In this document: positions 24,745 to 36,290 of the stretch, in pieces
Layout: each line of letters opens with the position of its first letter
Numbering within the stretch: position 1 is the stretch's first letter
NCBI GenBank assembly: GCA_963843465.1
Contig: CAWJKP010000009.1
Span: forward strand, 496,001 to 560,000
Direction of reading: 5' to 3'
Source of the DNA: CAWJKP01 sp963843465
GTDB taxonomy: Bacteria; Planctomycetota; Planctomycetia; Pirellulales; Thermoguttaceae
DNA length: 64,000 bases
Notes under the pieces: generated by a model
The model's input: only the letters and a program-made list of their open reading frames with translations
The model's database searches: none
Told to the model about the DNA's origin: nothing
Position numbers and translations under genes: made by a program

Positions 24745-27700
24745 TTACATGAACCCGCCGGCATTGACGCCGCCCATGCCCTTGCCGTCCTGGCTGTTGG
24801 CGCCGCCCTTTTCGTAGCGGCCCTTGAGCTTCTGGGATTGCTGGACCTGGTTGCCGCGGTTCTGGTTGCGGACGCCTTCCAAAAGGTCGGCCGATTCGGG
24901 GTTCGCGTCTTCGTCAATGACGGGTATCACGGTGATCACGTAAGGGGATTGCGGAGGCGCATTACGGGCGGCAGCCGGGCGATTGACGCGCGGCCGGCGG
25001 GGTGACGAGGGACCGCCCATGCCACCGCCCATCGTTCCACCCATGCCACCACCCATGCCCGCGTTCATACCCGCGGGCATTCCACCCAGGCCACCGCCCG
25101 TGCCCATTCCACCCATGCCCATTCCACCCATGCCAGCGCTCATGCCCATGCCGCCCATCCCTTGACCGCCGAAACCACCCATGCCTGCATTCATACCGCC
25201 GCCCATGCCTTGGCCCATGCCCATGAGCGTCGACTCATCGGGCTTGGCGCGGACAGGGATCTTGCCGCCGCTGACGCGGCGCAGCGTGGCAAGCAGCGCG
25301 TCGACCTGCTCGTGGACATCCTGTGTCTGCGAAAGGACGATGCACGAAGTTTCAGGGAACGGGGAGATCGAACCGGGTCCGCCCACGTCGTCCCAAGTCG
25401 TCGGCTGGACGGTCGAGGTTATCAGATCGATGAGCGAGTCGTAGTCGGCCTGGCCGCCGCTCCAGATCTCGCCGGTGGTAGGATCGCGGGCGCTGACCAG
25501 GTCGCCTACCGGATATACGACGGTGGTCAGCCGGGTCTCCGCCTCCTCCGGCCTGGTAATCAGCAGTACGCCATCCTGGATGACGTAGGTCAGATTCAGC
25601 TCCCGCAACATCAGTTTCAGCGCGGATCGCAGCGACACTCCCTTGAGGTTCTTCGTGACCGGCGTGGTCGCATCGATCCCGCAGTCGTTGAGGGCCTTAG
25701 TGTCGATCTGGATCTCAATCCCGTGGTAATCTTTGAAGAAGTCGATCACGTCCTGCAACGGTGTCTCGATGAAGTCGATCTGCGTCGGCGAGGCCAACGC
25801 CCGGAGGATCTTCCATTCGGCGCTCGAACGGCCGCCGATGGGCAGACCCTGGGACGGCAGCGAGGTCTCCGATCGCAAGGCCATCTCCCGGCCCGCATTG
25901 GGCCCGACGGCCCGCATGGTCGCCAAGAGCCTGGCGATCTCTTGGTGAATATCGTCGATCTGATTGACGACCAGCGACTCGGTCCCTCGTTCCGGCGAAA
26001 TCGAGCCGCGTCCGCCGGCGTCGTCCCATGAGGACGGACTCAGCGAGGAGGTGATCAGATCAACGAGCGAGTTGAAGTCGACCGGGCTGCCGGCGGTCGC
26101 ATTGTTGGAGTGCAGCAGGTCGGAGACCGGGTAGACGACGACCCGCAACTCCGGCTCGGCCTCCGGCTGCGGCTCCGGCTCCGCTTCGGCCGTCGCCTGC
26201 GGCTGCGGTCCCGCTCGCCGCGGATGCCGGTTAGCCCCGGCGGCCACGCCGGTTCTGTGCTGGGCATTAGCTGTTGTGGCAACCGGTGGTCGCTCCGCCT
26301 CGTTAGCCCCGGCGGCTACGCCGGCTTGGCCGTCAGGCCGGGCACCGGCCTCGGGGGCACCAAAGGGATCTTCGACGCTGACCGCTGGCCGCGGGCGCTC
26401 GGCCGAAGCCGCGTCGTCCGGTTCAGCGGCGGGTCTGGCCCTCGGCCGCGGGCCGGCTACGTCGCGCTCGGGCAGGGTTTCCCGCGGGCCGGAGGCGGGA
26501 CTGCGGAAGAAAGCATAGCGGCCCGCGTCGCCTTGGGCGATGACGGTCGGCGCCCCGCGAACGCCCTTGGCCACGAAGATGCCTCGCAAGTCGGTGGTAC
26601 CCGAGACGAAGTCGCTCATGCCGCTGCCGATGACCCTCACCTGCACGCCGGTCAGGTAGTGGTCGGTGAGCGTGTCCTTGACCATCGCGCGGACCTGCCC
26701 CGAGCCGGGATCGGTCTGCACCTCGACGGCCAGCGGCGTGAGCAGCACCAGCCCGCTGGCATAGGAGTTCTCACCCCGGCCGACCACCAGATAGGCCCCT
26801 TCCTTGGTCAAGGGCAGGGGCAGTTTGGCGGTGCGGTCGCGGAAGTCACGGCCGTCGCCCAGGGGAACCGTGGCCTCGTGGGCGGGGCGAATGCCGGCCA
26901 GGTTGATCCGCGCGATCCCGCCCAGGTCGCCCGCCAAGAGCGTGAACTTCATCAGGTCGATGCGGTAGACCTTCAGGTCGCAGGAGGCCAGGTTGCGGAA
27001 CCGCAGCTCCACCTCCACCGGCGAGCCGGGCTTGATCGTGGTGACCTCGGGCAGCTCGATCGCCTTGCGGAGCAAATAGGAGGCCGAGAGCCGGGCGTCG
27101 CTGAAGCGGTCCTCCACGCGGCGATACTCGCGGACGGCGTCGGCGAACTGGCCCAGGCTGTGATGGATCTGGCCGAGGATGTAGATCGCCCGCCACTTGT
27201 TGGCGCTGTCGACCATCCGCCCGGAGCGCTTGTCCAGCCGCTTGGTTTCGGCCACCTTGTGGCAGATCTTGAGGGCCTCCTCGGGCTGGCCCGCCGCAAA
27301 ACGGCAGTAGCCGGCCAGGAACCAGAAGCTGTCCAGCAAGTCGCTCTGCGGATAGCGGGCGGCGTAGCGGTCGCAGGCCGCCGCCGCGCCCCGGTAGTCC
27401 TTCAGGTCTAATTGCTCGTTGGCTGCGGAGAAAGCCGCCTGGTCGGCCGCCGGATCGTCGGGATGGGCCGTCAAGAAGCTCTCCAGCATCGACCGCGACC
27501 ACTTGACCAGGTCGATCCGGTTGACCTTCTGTTTCCGCAGCCTGAGATCCTTGGCCGCCTCGGCCGCCTTCAGGGCGACCTGCTGGGCCAGGGCGTACTC
27601 GGCCTCGGCCTGGTAGCCCTCCGGCGGGTACTCGCTCAAGAGCCGCTCCATCAGCGCCACGCTCCGCAGGAACTCGCCCTGGTTCTCCAGGAAGCCGGCC

Positions 27701-30700
27701 ACGCCGCTTTCGCGGGTGAAGCTGCCCTCGACGATCGCAAGGAACGAATAGTAGCTCCGCTCGAACTCGCCCAGCTCGTGATAGGCCGCGCCCACCTTGA
27801 CGATCTCGGCGAAGCGGATCTCCTGCTCGGGCCACTTCTCCTTGATGATCTCGAAGTCTTTCACGATCTTCGCCGGCGGCCCCAATTGCAAATGCACGCT
27901 AAACAGCATCCGCACCACTTCCTTGTAGACCTCCGGCTTGAGCGTCCACTTCTCGAACAACTCTTCGAGATACTGGCCCGCCAACTTCAGGTCTTTCTTC
28001 TCCATCGCCCGCCGGCCCAGCTCGTAAAGCTCCTCGGGTGAGAGGCGATAGGGATCGGTGCTGGACGCGCCCAGCGGCAACACGGTCAGCGCGGCCGGCT
28101 TGGCCACGGCCATCTCTTCCGGCCGGTAGGCGTTGCGGACGACGGTCGGCGGCACGCGGTAGTCGCCGGGCAAGTAGCCGTGCAGCTCGTAGCGGATGGG
28201 CTCCACCAGCCAGCGGCCGCCGATATAGAAGACGATCCCGCCGGAGACCATCTCGAAGCGGTCGAACCCGCCGCGGACGCTGTCCGGCGGCACCACCGCC
28301 CCGGCCGGCACTGGCTCCACCAGCACCAGGTAATCCAGGCGGTTGTCGGGCCCGGCCGATGGCAGCGCCGAGCGATCGACCCGGATTTCGACCAGTCCCT
28401 TGCGGCCGGCGCCGAGCTGCGTCAAGGGGTTGTGTATCTCCCAGGTGAGGCCCTGGACGATGCCCATGCCGCGGGGCAACTCCTTCCCGTCGCGCTCCAG
28501 AAGGGCCGGTTCGTAAAGCCTGGTGACGGACCACCGCGACGCCGTGCCTTGGAGCTTGTCGGCCGGGACCAGGCCGCGATAGACGCACTGGTAGGCATAG
28601 CGCCCCCGGCCCGTGAGCAGGAACTGGACCTTCTGTTTCCCCTCGCGCAGTCGGGCGGCGGGCACCTCGACCACCTGGCTGCCGGCCGCCGGATCAACGT
28701 CCAGAGTCGCCACGGGGACGTCGTTGACCACCACCGCCAGCTTGTAGCGCTGGCCCTCGAAGCGCTTCTCGGCAAACCACTGGCACAGCGCCAGCATGGC
28801 CGGTCCGGTAGCCTTGTCGGGCGTCCAGCGGTAGCCGGAGCGACGGGCCAGAAGCCCATCGATCAGTCCCTTGGTCTTGGGCGACTTGGGCCCGACCTGC
28901 TCGGAGGCCAGCGCATACAGGGCGCGGACCTCAACGTCGCTGCGGCAGCCCGGCAGCGAATCCTGGCCGGCAGCCCGGTACGACGCCGGATCGTCCAGGT
29001 TGCGGCCGGCCAACAGCTCCAACGCCTCGCCGGCCATCGGCAGGCGGTCCATTTCCACCAGCGCCAGGGCCAGGTAGGCCAGGGCGGCGGGCGAGAGGTT
29101 GGCCCGCTCGCGGTGGAGCTGGTTGGCCACCGCAAAGTTGCCCCGCCCGGCCACCGCCGCCGCGTGCAGCAGGATCGCCCGGCTCTCGTAGTCCTGCGCG
29201 TCGACGATCGAAGCCTCGTGGCCCAAAAACCGCAGGGCCGATTGCAGGGCGTTGTCGGGAATCGCGTAGCCGGCCCGCCGGGCCAAGGCCAGGGCCCAGA
29301 CCACCCGGGCGGAGCTCAAACGCTCGCTCTTGCCGCCGCGATCCGTCCAGCTCCAGCCGCCGTCCTCGTTCTGGGCCAACAACAACAGACTCAGACCACC
29401 GCGGATCCGCGCGTCGAGATCCTCCGCGCGGGGACTGCCCGCCTCGCGGCTGGCGCCCAGCAGCTTCTGAAGACCCAAGGCCGCCATGAGATCGCTGGAG
29501 GCCGTCTCCACGCCGGTGGCCATCCAGGCCGCGTCGCCGCAGGGCAGATCGGGCGGAAACAGCGCGTCCAGCAGGCTCCGCTCGACGCTCGGCCCGACCA
29601 GGATTTGGAAACTCCGCTCTGTCAGCGGCGACGCTTTGGGGCAATCCACCCAGGCCGCCGTGTCGCTGTCCGCCACGCCGCTGGCCCTCGCATAGACCGG
29701 CACGCCGTAGGGCAGAACGCTCACCAACCGTTGGACCTTGTCGGTAGCGCCGCCTCCGCTGACGGTCAGCTCGAACCGCACGGCCGTAGCCCGGCCGCCG
29801 GCCGCGACGCCGGCCTTGGCGTCGCCTGGCTTTTCCGGCGGCTGGACCCCAACGGTGAAGGCGACCTCCTGGGTCCCTTTGCCCTTCACATCGAGCGTTT
29901 TTGTCTGCTCGACCACCGTCGGTCCTTGGCCGGCGTGGCCGCCGGGGCTAACAGCGTTCTCGCCGATGGTCTGCGTCTTCAGACGGACCTCGATCGGTCC
30001 CCGGTCGAGGAGGTTATTGTAGATCGTCACGCCCACCTGCGGCTGGTCGCCTTCGACCAGGGCCGCCGGCAGACGCATCTCGCCAAAGAGCTCCTTGCGA
30101 GCCACGAGCTTCTCTGCGGCCTCGCCGGTCAGCGTGTCGGCCGTGATGCCCTTGGCCATGAGCGTCCAGGCGGTCGAACGCTCGGGCAGGGGAATTTTGA
30201 CGACGGCCTTGCCGTCCGCTCCCGTGAGGATGGCCGCGTTCCAATAGCCGACAACGTCGGCCTGTCCGCCGGCCAGGCTGTCGGCGCCGCCCAAGCCGGC
30301 GTGGCCGACGGGGCTAACTTCGCCGCCGGCGTTTGCCACGCTGCCCATAGCACCCATGCCGCCCATGCCGGCGCCGCGGATGCCACGGTTGGCTCGTCCA
30401 ACTGCGCCGTTGGCACTGTTGGGCGAGCCCGGAGCGGCGAACGGGTCGGCGTCCTGGGTCTGGCTGACAACGATGCTGAGGTTGGTCTTGAAGGGGGCGA
30501 TCGAACCCGGACGGCCCACGTCGCGCCAAGTGGAGGGCCGAACCGTCGAGGTGATCAGATCGATCAGTCTGTCGAAGTCGGCCTGCGAGCCCGCGTTCGC
30601 GTTGGGGCTCGTCGGCGTTTCGTTGGCGGCGGTCCCTTCGAAAGGCGTGGGGACCGTTGGGCGCGCGGCGCGCCGGCGAGGCTCGCCGCCTCATCGCGGG

Positions 30701-30815
30701 CAATCTCCGCGCGGTCCTGCTCGGCCAGAAGCCGCGCCGGGATCGGCTGCGTGGCGGGATGGTCCTCGAAGGTGATGCTCGACGAGGTGCGGACCAGCCA
30801 CTCCCGCGGTTGCCC
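24745..30815 (-). CDS. Giant A2M/STN protein, C-terminal part
   Basis: Third part of a gene running from 34596 to 24745. From 30815 to about 30665 a short segment is in one frame (PREWLVRTSSSITFEDHPA), then a further shift leads into the 1924-aa frame that continues to the stop. In order: a first LIDLITS...RPGSIAPF module; an A2M core (VGYWNAAILTGADGKAVV, then PERSTAWTLMAKGI); a helical toroid domain where the thioester CxEQ is replaced by DLPCGDAAWM; TPR-like helices; a Pro/Glu-rich linker; the STN/secretin-like module (QIDFIETPLQDVIDFFKDYH) flanked by two more LIDLITS modules; a Met/Gly-rich tail (25010-25225); and a basic end. It is probably periplasmic or surface-exposed. Confidence 0.85.
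26230..26252 (+). repeat. 23-bp intragenic repeat, copy 1
   Basis: GTTAGCCCCGGCGGCCACGC followed by CGG. In the giant gene it is read as TGVAAGAN. Confidence 0.9.
26302..26324 (+). repeat. 23-bp intragenic repeat, copy 2
   Basis: Same orientation as copy 1, one base different (CTACGCC). Read as AGVAAGAN, 49 bp after copy 1. Confidence 0.9.
29930..29952 (-). repeat. 23-bp intragenic repeat, copy 3
   Basis: Opposite orientation to copies 1 and 2. Read as VSPGGHAG. A degenerate relative lies nearby, near 29780-29810 (AGVAAGGR). Confidence 0.9.
30296..30318 (-). repeat. 23-bp intragenic repeat, copy 4
   Basis: One base different from copy 3 (GCCGACGGGG). Read as VSPVGHAG. Confidence 0.85.
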
Positions 30816-32240
30816 GCGGAAAAGACCTGGATTGGCGCCGCCGGCCAGGCAAAACGATCGACCAGCGACTGCTCGACCATCGCCAGGCTGACCTCGGCCG
30901 GCACCGGTTTGCCTTGGGGATTGTTGGTGGTGACGGTCACTTCCAGCGGTTCGCCCGACCGAACCACGCCGGCGTGGCCGCCTGGGCTAACGGGCCATGC
31001 CAGGGCCACTTTCAAGGCCCGCTGGACCGTGAGCCGGCTGGTCGCCTCGTGGAAGCGCCGCTTCGCGGCGGCGTCGCTCATCACGGCCACGGAAAGCTGG
31101 AAGTTGGGCGCCAGCCTGGCGGTGATCGGGATCGCCAGCCGGTTAGTTCCCGTCTTCAGCTCCACCAGCCGGTAGTCCAACACCCGGCTGCCTTCGTAGG
31201 TCACCAGCGCCAGGGCCGGCGGCTGCCGCCAGTGGACGGGAATCTCGGCCGTGTCGCCCACCTGGAACTCGTGCCGTTCGGCGAGGATCCGCAGGCGGTT
31301 CTGGTCGTCCTCGTCGGAGATCTGCACCATCGTTTCGCCGGAGACCGGGTTTTTGAATCGGTCGATGCCCTCGGCCCGCAGCGCGTATTGGCCGCCCTTG
31401 GCCAGCTTGAGCGTGAGCCGAGCCGTCCCGTCGGCGGCCGTCTGGAGGGGATGTTCCTCTTCCAGCCGCTCGCCCACCCGGCCTTCGACCGTGATGACGC
31501 TCATCACCCGCAGCGCGAGCTTCTGGGCCAGGGGCTGGCGCTGGGCGTCGCGGGCGCGGACCGTCACCTCCAGCGGCTCGCCGGCGATGAACACCGGCCG
31601 CGGCGTGCTCACGTCCAGGGAGAAGCCCTGCGTGGCCAGGAAGAAGTTGACCGAAGTCTGCACGTTCTGCTCCGGCAGCATGACCGCCAGCGGGAGCGTC
31701 TGGGTCTCGTCGAACTCGCGGGTGGGAAGCGTGAAGTGGAGCTCGCCCTGGCGATCGGTCCGCCCGGTCTGGAGGCTCCCGCCGGCAAGCTGGTAGCGGA
31801 TCTCCCGGTCGGCCAGGGGCACGCCGTAATAGTAGCTGGCGCGGATTACGCCCTCGATTGTCTCGCCGCGGTAGTAGACTTTCCGCGGCGCATCGACCGC
31901 CAGCCGGACCAGCTCGGGCCGGACCTGCTCGACCCGCAGCGTCCCCTGGTAGCTGTGTCCCTGGTCGTCGCGGACCGCGATGCGGTAGTCGCCCAGCGGG
32001 CTGGTCGGCGGCAGCGCCAGCTCGGCCGAGAAAGTACCCAGCGAGGAAAGCTTCACCTCCTGCCGGTGGACCGAGCGCCCGCGGGTGTCGAAGACCTCCA
32101 GCACGCAGGTTTTGCCGGACTCGATCGCCAGGTCGTCGCCCGAGACGCGGCGAATGCAGCCGCGGACGTGGACCGTGGCGCCGGGCGCGTAGACGGGCAT
32201 GTCGGTGTAGAGGTAGCCGCGATCGGCCGCCTGCGGCGCG
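30816..32240 (-). CDS. Giant A2M/STN protein, middle part (MG domains)
   Basis: Second part of the gene, in a different frame from the N-terminal part. The break lies in a GC run at 32231-32250; rejoined, the text is AADRGYLYTDMPVYAPG. YTDMPVYAPGATVHVRG is the signature start of an MG2 domain of bacterial alpha-2-macroglobulins. Beta-sandwich MG domains follow: YYRGETIEGVIRASYYYGVP, then GEPLEVTVRARDA, then GKPVPAEVSLAMVEQSL, the usual text before the bait region. The frame is lost again near 30815. Codon use matches the flanking parts, which supports one continuous gene. Confidence 0.85.
30969..30991 (-). repeat. 23-bp intragenic repeat, copy 5
   Basis: One base different from copy 3 (GCCGCCTGGG). 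Read as VSPGGHAG in the middle part of the giant gene. Confidence 0.85.
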
Positions 32241-34596
32241 GCGCCTGGGCCAGCGGGCCCTCGCTGGCGGCCACGTGCCCGCCGGACACGGCGAAGATCC
32301 TCGCCTGCGAAGCGTCGCAGAACTCCCCGCCGGCGTGGCCGCCGGGGCTAACGGATTGGCCGATCTGCTTGCGGAAGATGCCCTGCTGGTCGGTCGCCGC
32401 TTCGGCCAGGACCTGGAAGCCGTCGGAGGCCAGCAGCTTGACCCCCGGCCAGGGCTTGCCGGTGAGCATGTTCTGGGCGAAGACGAACAGCTCGTCGCCC
32501 GAGGTCTTGACGATCACGTCCAGGTCGCTCTGGATGACCAGCGTCGTCGCCTCCAGGGTCTTCGAGCTGACGGTCACGGCCATCACGCCCGCGTGCAGCC
32601 CCTCGGGGAGCGGCACCTCGATCGCGCTCTCCAGCTTCTGGTACTTGGCGAACTTGGGCACCTTGAACTCAAAGCTCCGATCGGGATCGATCAGCGAGAT
32701 GTTCAACTGCTGCACGCCGCGGACCTGGTGCATCTTGCGGAAGTAGGTCTCCAGATCGACCTTGTACGCGCGGATGCCGACCGACTCGACGTTCCGCGTG
32801 ACGAGCTTCAGCCGCGGCGTTTCGCCGGAGCGGAAGATCCGCTCGCTGGCCACTGACAGGGTCGTGCCGGTGAGCCGGGCGACCGCCTGCCGGGCCTGCT
32901 CTTGGATGCCGGACGGGGAGCTGGCTACGGCGTTGGTCTCGGCGCCGGCGGCGTGCTCAGCGACATCCATGAATCCGCCCATCCCCTGCCGGTTGGCGCG
33001 GCTGGCGGCGGCGGCCGCGTGGGCGGCGTCGCCTGCGGCGTTGGTCGCGCCGGCCGCCTTGCGATACGCTTCCAGTGCTTCTTCCAGCTTGCCCAAGTCC
33101 TCTTCCAACGTCCGGGCGATCCGCAGGCGGGCGCAAGCGGCCTCCGACGTGCCGGGATACTTGGCCACGAGCTTCCGCCAATCGGCGATCGCGGCCTCGA
33201 ACTGCTTCTTCTGGTGAGCGATCTGGCCGAAGAGGAAGAGGATTCCCGGATCGCGGTTGTCCAAGGGATACTTGCCGAGGAACTCGGACAAGGTCGCCAC
33301 GGCCGCGTCGTACTGGCCGGCCTTGTACTGCTCCAGGCCCACCAGATACTCCGTGGTGATGATCTCCTTCTGTACCGAGCTCCAGCTTTGATCGCTGGGG
33401 AACTTGCCTAAAAAGGCCCGCCAGGCGGCCAGGGCCTCGGCGAACTTCTTCCCCGCCCGGTACGAGCTTCCCAGGAGGTTCCAGGCCTCGGGCAGCTCCT
33501 TGCAGGTCTGGTAGCGAGGGTCCTTGAGGAAGCGGTTCAGCGCGGCGACGGCGTCCTCGTAGCGGTTCCGCGCGACGTAGCTTTGCGCGATCAGGAGGTG
33601 CGCCCGAGCGGCCAGCTTGTGGGTCGGGAATCGCTCGATGAACGACTCCAGCGCGGCCGTGCCCAGGTTCAATTCCTCGTCGGTCGCCGGCGCGGGGATC
33701 TGCCAGGTCTCGGCCAGGTGGAAGGCGGCCTCGGGCACGCGGTCCGACTTCGCGTCCGCGTACTTGGCCAGCAGGTCCTGCCAGACGCGGCGGGCTTCCT
33801 TCAAGTTGTGCTGCTTCAAGCGGCACTCGCCCAAGCGGTAGTCGGCCTCGATGCAAAGCGGGCTTTGCGGGTGGTTCTTCGCCAGCACGGCGTACTGGGC
33901 AGCCGCCGGCTCGTCCTGTCCCAGCTTCTGCAAGCAGGTCCCCACCCGCAGCTCGACCTCGATCTGCCGCTGGGGCTCCAGCTCGGCCTCCAGCGCCCGG
34001 CGGTAGAACTCCAGGGCCTTGGCGTAGTCGGGCGACTGCTCCTCGCGGAGCGGCTGGAAATAGAGGTCGGCGAACTCCAGGTAGACGCCCGCCATCTTCT
34101 GCCGCCGCTGGGGCGACAAGAAAAACTCCGCCTCGCCGCGGAAGATCAGCTCCGCCGCGCGGAAGTCGCCCTTGCGGGCCAGCGCCAGGCCGCGGGCCTG
34201 GCGGGCTTTCCGCAGCCAGCGGCTCTGGGGAAACTCCTTCTCCATGCCCGCCAGCGCCGCCACCGAGGCGTCGTACTGCTTGTCCAGGCAGAGGGCCCAG
34301 CCCTTGAGGAAAGCCAGGTAATCCCGCGGGGCGTCGGGCGCCTTGGCGGCCTGTTCGATCGCCTTGAGGGCTTCGGGATAGTGCCGATCCTGCATCGCCT
34401 GCCGCACCGCCTCCGCCACCTGCGGTGCACCGCCTCGCTCCAGCACGAGGGGATCGAACGGCAGCGAAAAGACCTCCTCGGCTGCCGGCGGCGAACCGCC
34501 CGGCCAGACCCGAGGCGGCGCCACGACTTGGGCGGCGGCCTCCAGGGAAACCACCAGCGGGATGCAGAACGAAACCGCACAGGACCAGAACCTGTT
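32240..34596 (-). CDS. Giant A2M/STN protein, N-terminal part (signal peptide and TPRs)
   Basis: First ~785 residues of a gene of about 3,280 codons. The start is ATG at 34596 (MNRFWSCAVSFCIPLVVSLE), with AAGGAG upstream and a signal peptide ending AAA; a start at 34641 would add non-signal sequence. Residues ~60-560 are a TPR superhelix of the type seen in outer-membrane assembly factors: repeated ALKAIEQAAKAP, EFYRRALEAELEP, AQYAVLAKNHPQSPLC, ADYRLGECRL and LSEFLGKYPLDNRD motifs. An Ala-rich linker leads to beta-rich domains (ETPRLKLVTRNVESVGIRAY), the beginning of the macroglobulin-like region. No other gene is in this transcript. Confidence 0.88.
32330..32352 (-). repeat. 23-bp intragenic repeat, copy 6
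   Basis: Identical to copy 3. Read as VSPGGHAG in the N-terminal part of the giant gene. Confidence 0.9.
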
Positions 34597-34719
34597 CATC
34601 GCGCCTCTCCTTATTCTGTTCCACGGGCCGGACCGGCCCACCGACGATTGTCGGGCCTCAGACGCCCCTCATCATAAGCCGGCTTGTAGGGGGTGTAAAG
34701 GAACCGGCGCGAAGAGTTT

Positions 34720-34757
34720 CCCCCTCTCCCTCCGGGAGAGGGATGGGGCGAGGGGAA
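34720..34757. repeat. REP-like dispersed palindrome, copy 3
   Basis: Same element as 5842-5879 with ATGGGGCGAGGGGA as its tail. It sits between the giant gene's start and the LRR gene's stop. Confidence 0.85.
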
Positions 34758-34899
34758 GCCGATAGAGATTCGGCAACCCGCAGCCTTACATCCTCCCGCC
34801 CGGACACACCTGATTTAGTCGAATGAACCGGAAATCCTTTCATCCCTCTTGGGATGTCGGCAAACATCTGTTGGAGGGCGGGCCGCTTAGCGTGTGGGT

Positions 34900-36087
34900 C
34901 TATCGGACGATGGCGCACTTCGGCAAAGCCTTCTGAAGTCCTTTCACGCCAGTGTCGGTGACTCTGGTGTCCCACAGGCACAGCGATTTGAGTCGGGTCA
35001 ACTTCTCAAGATGTGCCAGGCCCGCGTCCGTCACCTTGGTTCCTATCAGGTTTAGGCATTGGAGTTGCGTCCATCCTTTAAGATGCTCCAGCCCAGCGTC
35101 GGTCACCTTGGTAAAATTCAGATCCAGCAATCGGAGTTGGTTCAATCCTTTGAGATGTTCCAGTCCAGCGTCCGTGACTTTGGTGTTCCCGAGCCACAAA
35201 GTTTGGACTTGGGTCAGCCCTTCGAGGTGAACCAGCCCCGCGTTGGTCACCTCGGTTCGCAACAGAATCAGCGATTGGAGTCTTGTCAACCTTTTGAGGT
35301 GAACCAGTCCAATGTCGGTCACCTCGGTTCCCCCTAGGTCCAGGTCTTGGAGTTGTGTCAATCCTTTGAGGTAAACCAGCCCAGCATCGGTCACCTTGGT
35401 CTGCCCCAGATCAAGCGATTGGAGTTGGGTGAACCCTTTGAGTTGAACCAGTCCACTGTCGGTCACCTCGGTTCCCTCCAGGTCCAGGTCTTGGAGTTGT
35501 GTCAATCCTTTGAGGTAAACCAGCCCAGCATCGGTCACCTTGGTTCCACTCAGGTACAGCGATTGGAGTTGTGTAAGCCCTTTAAGGTGAACCAGCCCCG
35601 CATCGGTTACCTTGGTTCCGACCAGGTTCAGCAATTGGAGTCGATTCCATCCTTTGAGATACTCCAGCCCAGCGTCAGTGACTTTGGTGCCGTTGAGGTG
35701 CAAAGTTTGGACTTGGGTCAACCCTTTGACCTGAGCCAACCCAGCGTCGGTCACCTCGGTCCAATTTAGGTCTAGCGATTGGAGTTGGTTCAATCCTTTG
35801 AGATGCTCCAGCCCAGCGTCAGTAATCTTCATTCCCCTCAAGTCCAATGATTCGAGTGCGGCCAACCCTTTGAGGTAAACCAATCCAGCGTCGGTCACCT
35901 CGGTGCCCTCGAGATCCACCCCAACCACTGGCTTGCCTGGACGGTTCTCGTCAAGCGTCACCCTGCCACCCAGTTTCTCGATTTCGGCAATTGCCCTTGC
36001 TTCGTCTGCACCCGGTTCTGCCGCCCAGCAGAGAACCGAGGCAAGCGACAAGCCCAGCATCAGCATCGGGAGTGTGACGCGGGTCAT
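34900..36087 (-). CDS. Secreted leucine-rich-repeat protein
   Basis: The 395-aa protein has a signal peptide (MTRVTLPMLMLGLSLASVLC, cleavage after CWA). A short N-cap follows (IAEIEKLGGRVTLDENRPGK). About twelve 24-residue repeats with consensus VTDAGLxxLKGLTQLQSL run to a C-cap (GVKGLQKALPKC). All repeats are in frame. AAAGGA precedes the ATG. It is a paralogue of the frame-broken array at 58212, sharing the N-terminus and cap. Likely an exported binding protein; ligand unknown. Confidence 0.93.
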   Translation of the reverse strand: MTRVTLPMLMLGLSLASVLCWAAEPGADEARAIAEIEKLGGRVTLDENRPGKPVVGVDLEGTEVTDAGLVYLKGLAALESLDLRGMKITDAGLEHLKGLNQLQSLDLNWTEVTDAGLAQVKGLTQVQTLHLNGTKVTDAGLEYLKGWNRLQLLNLVGTKVTDAGLVHLKGLTQLQSLYLSGTKVTDAGLVYLKGLTQLQDLDLEGTEVTDSGLVQLKGFTQLQSLDLGQTKVTDAGLVYLKGLTQLQDLDLGGTEVTDIGLVHLKRLTRLQSLILLRTEVTNAGLVHLEGLTQVQTLWLGNTKVTDAGLEHLKGLNQLRLLDLNFTKVTDAGLEHLKGWTQLQCLNLIGTKVTDAGLAHLEKLTRLKSLCLWDTRVTDTGVKGLQKALPKCAIVR

Positions 36088-36236
36088 GGGGTCGTCCTTT
36101 CGTGCGACGGTGTGGAAGCCTTCACGCCCATAGTATAGCTGAATTACGGCCCGCCCTCCCGGTCAGCCCGGCTCAGAGTCGGTCCGCCTTTGCCGGCGTT
36201 GTGGGCCAAGGAGTTACGGCAGCGTCAAACACCCAC

Positions 36237-36290
36237 GTGGGGCAGGTTGCCAACCTGCCGCAGTCTTGGCAGGTTGGCAACCTGCCCCAC
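36237..36290. repeat. Inverted repeat, 23-bp perfect arms
   Basis: Arms 36237-36259 (GTGGGGCAGGTTGCCAACCT...) and 36268-36290, loop 8. The arms are themselves partly palindromic. The rest of 36088-36490 shows no supported gene. Confidence 0.85.

Noticed and set aside
25250..26200. Type II or III secretion secretin gene
   Set aside because: Only the N-terminal STN/N-domain-like modules are present; the secretin beta-barrel domain is absent.
28180..30891. Antisense frame of 903 codons across the giant A2M gene
   Set aside because: Shadow of the real gene; composition is non-protein-like and it overlaps recognisable A2M sequence.
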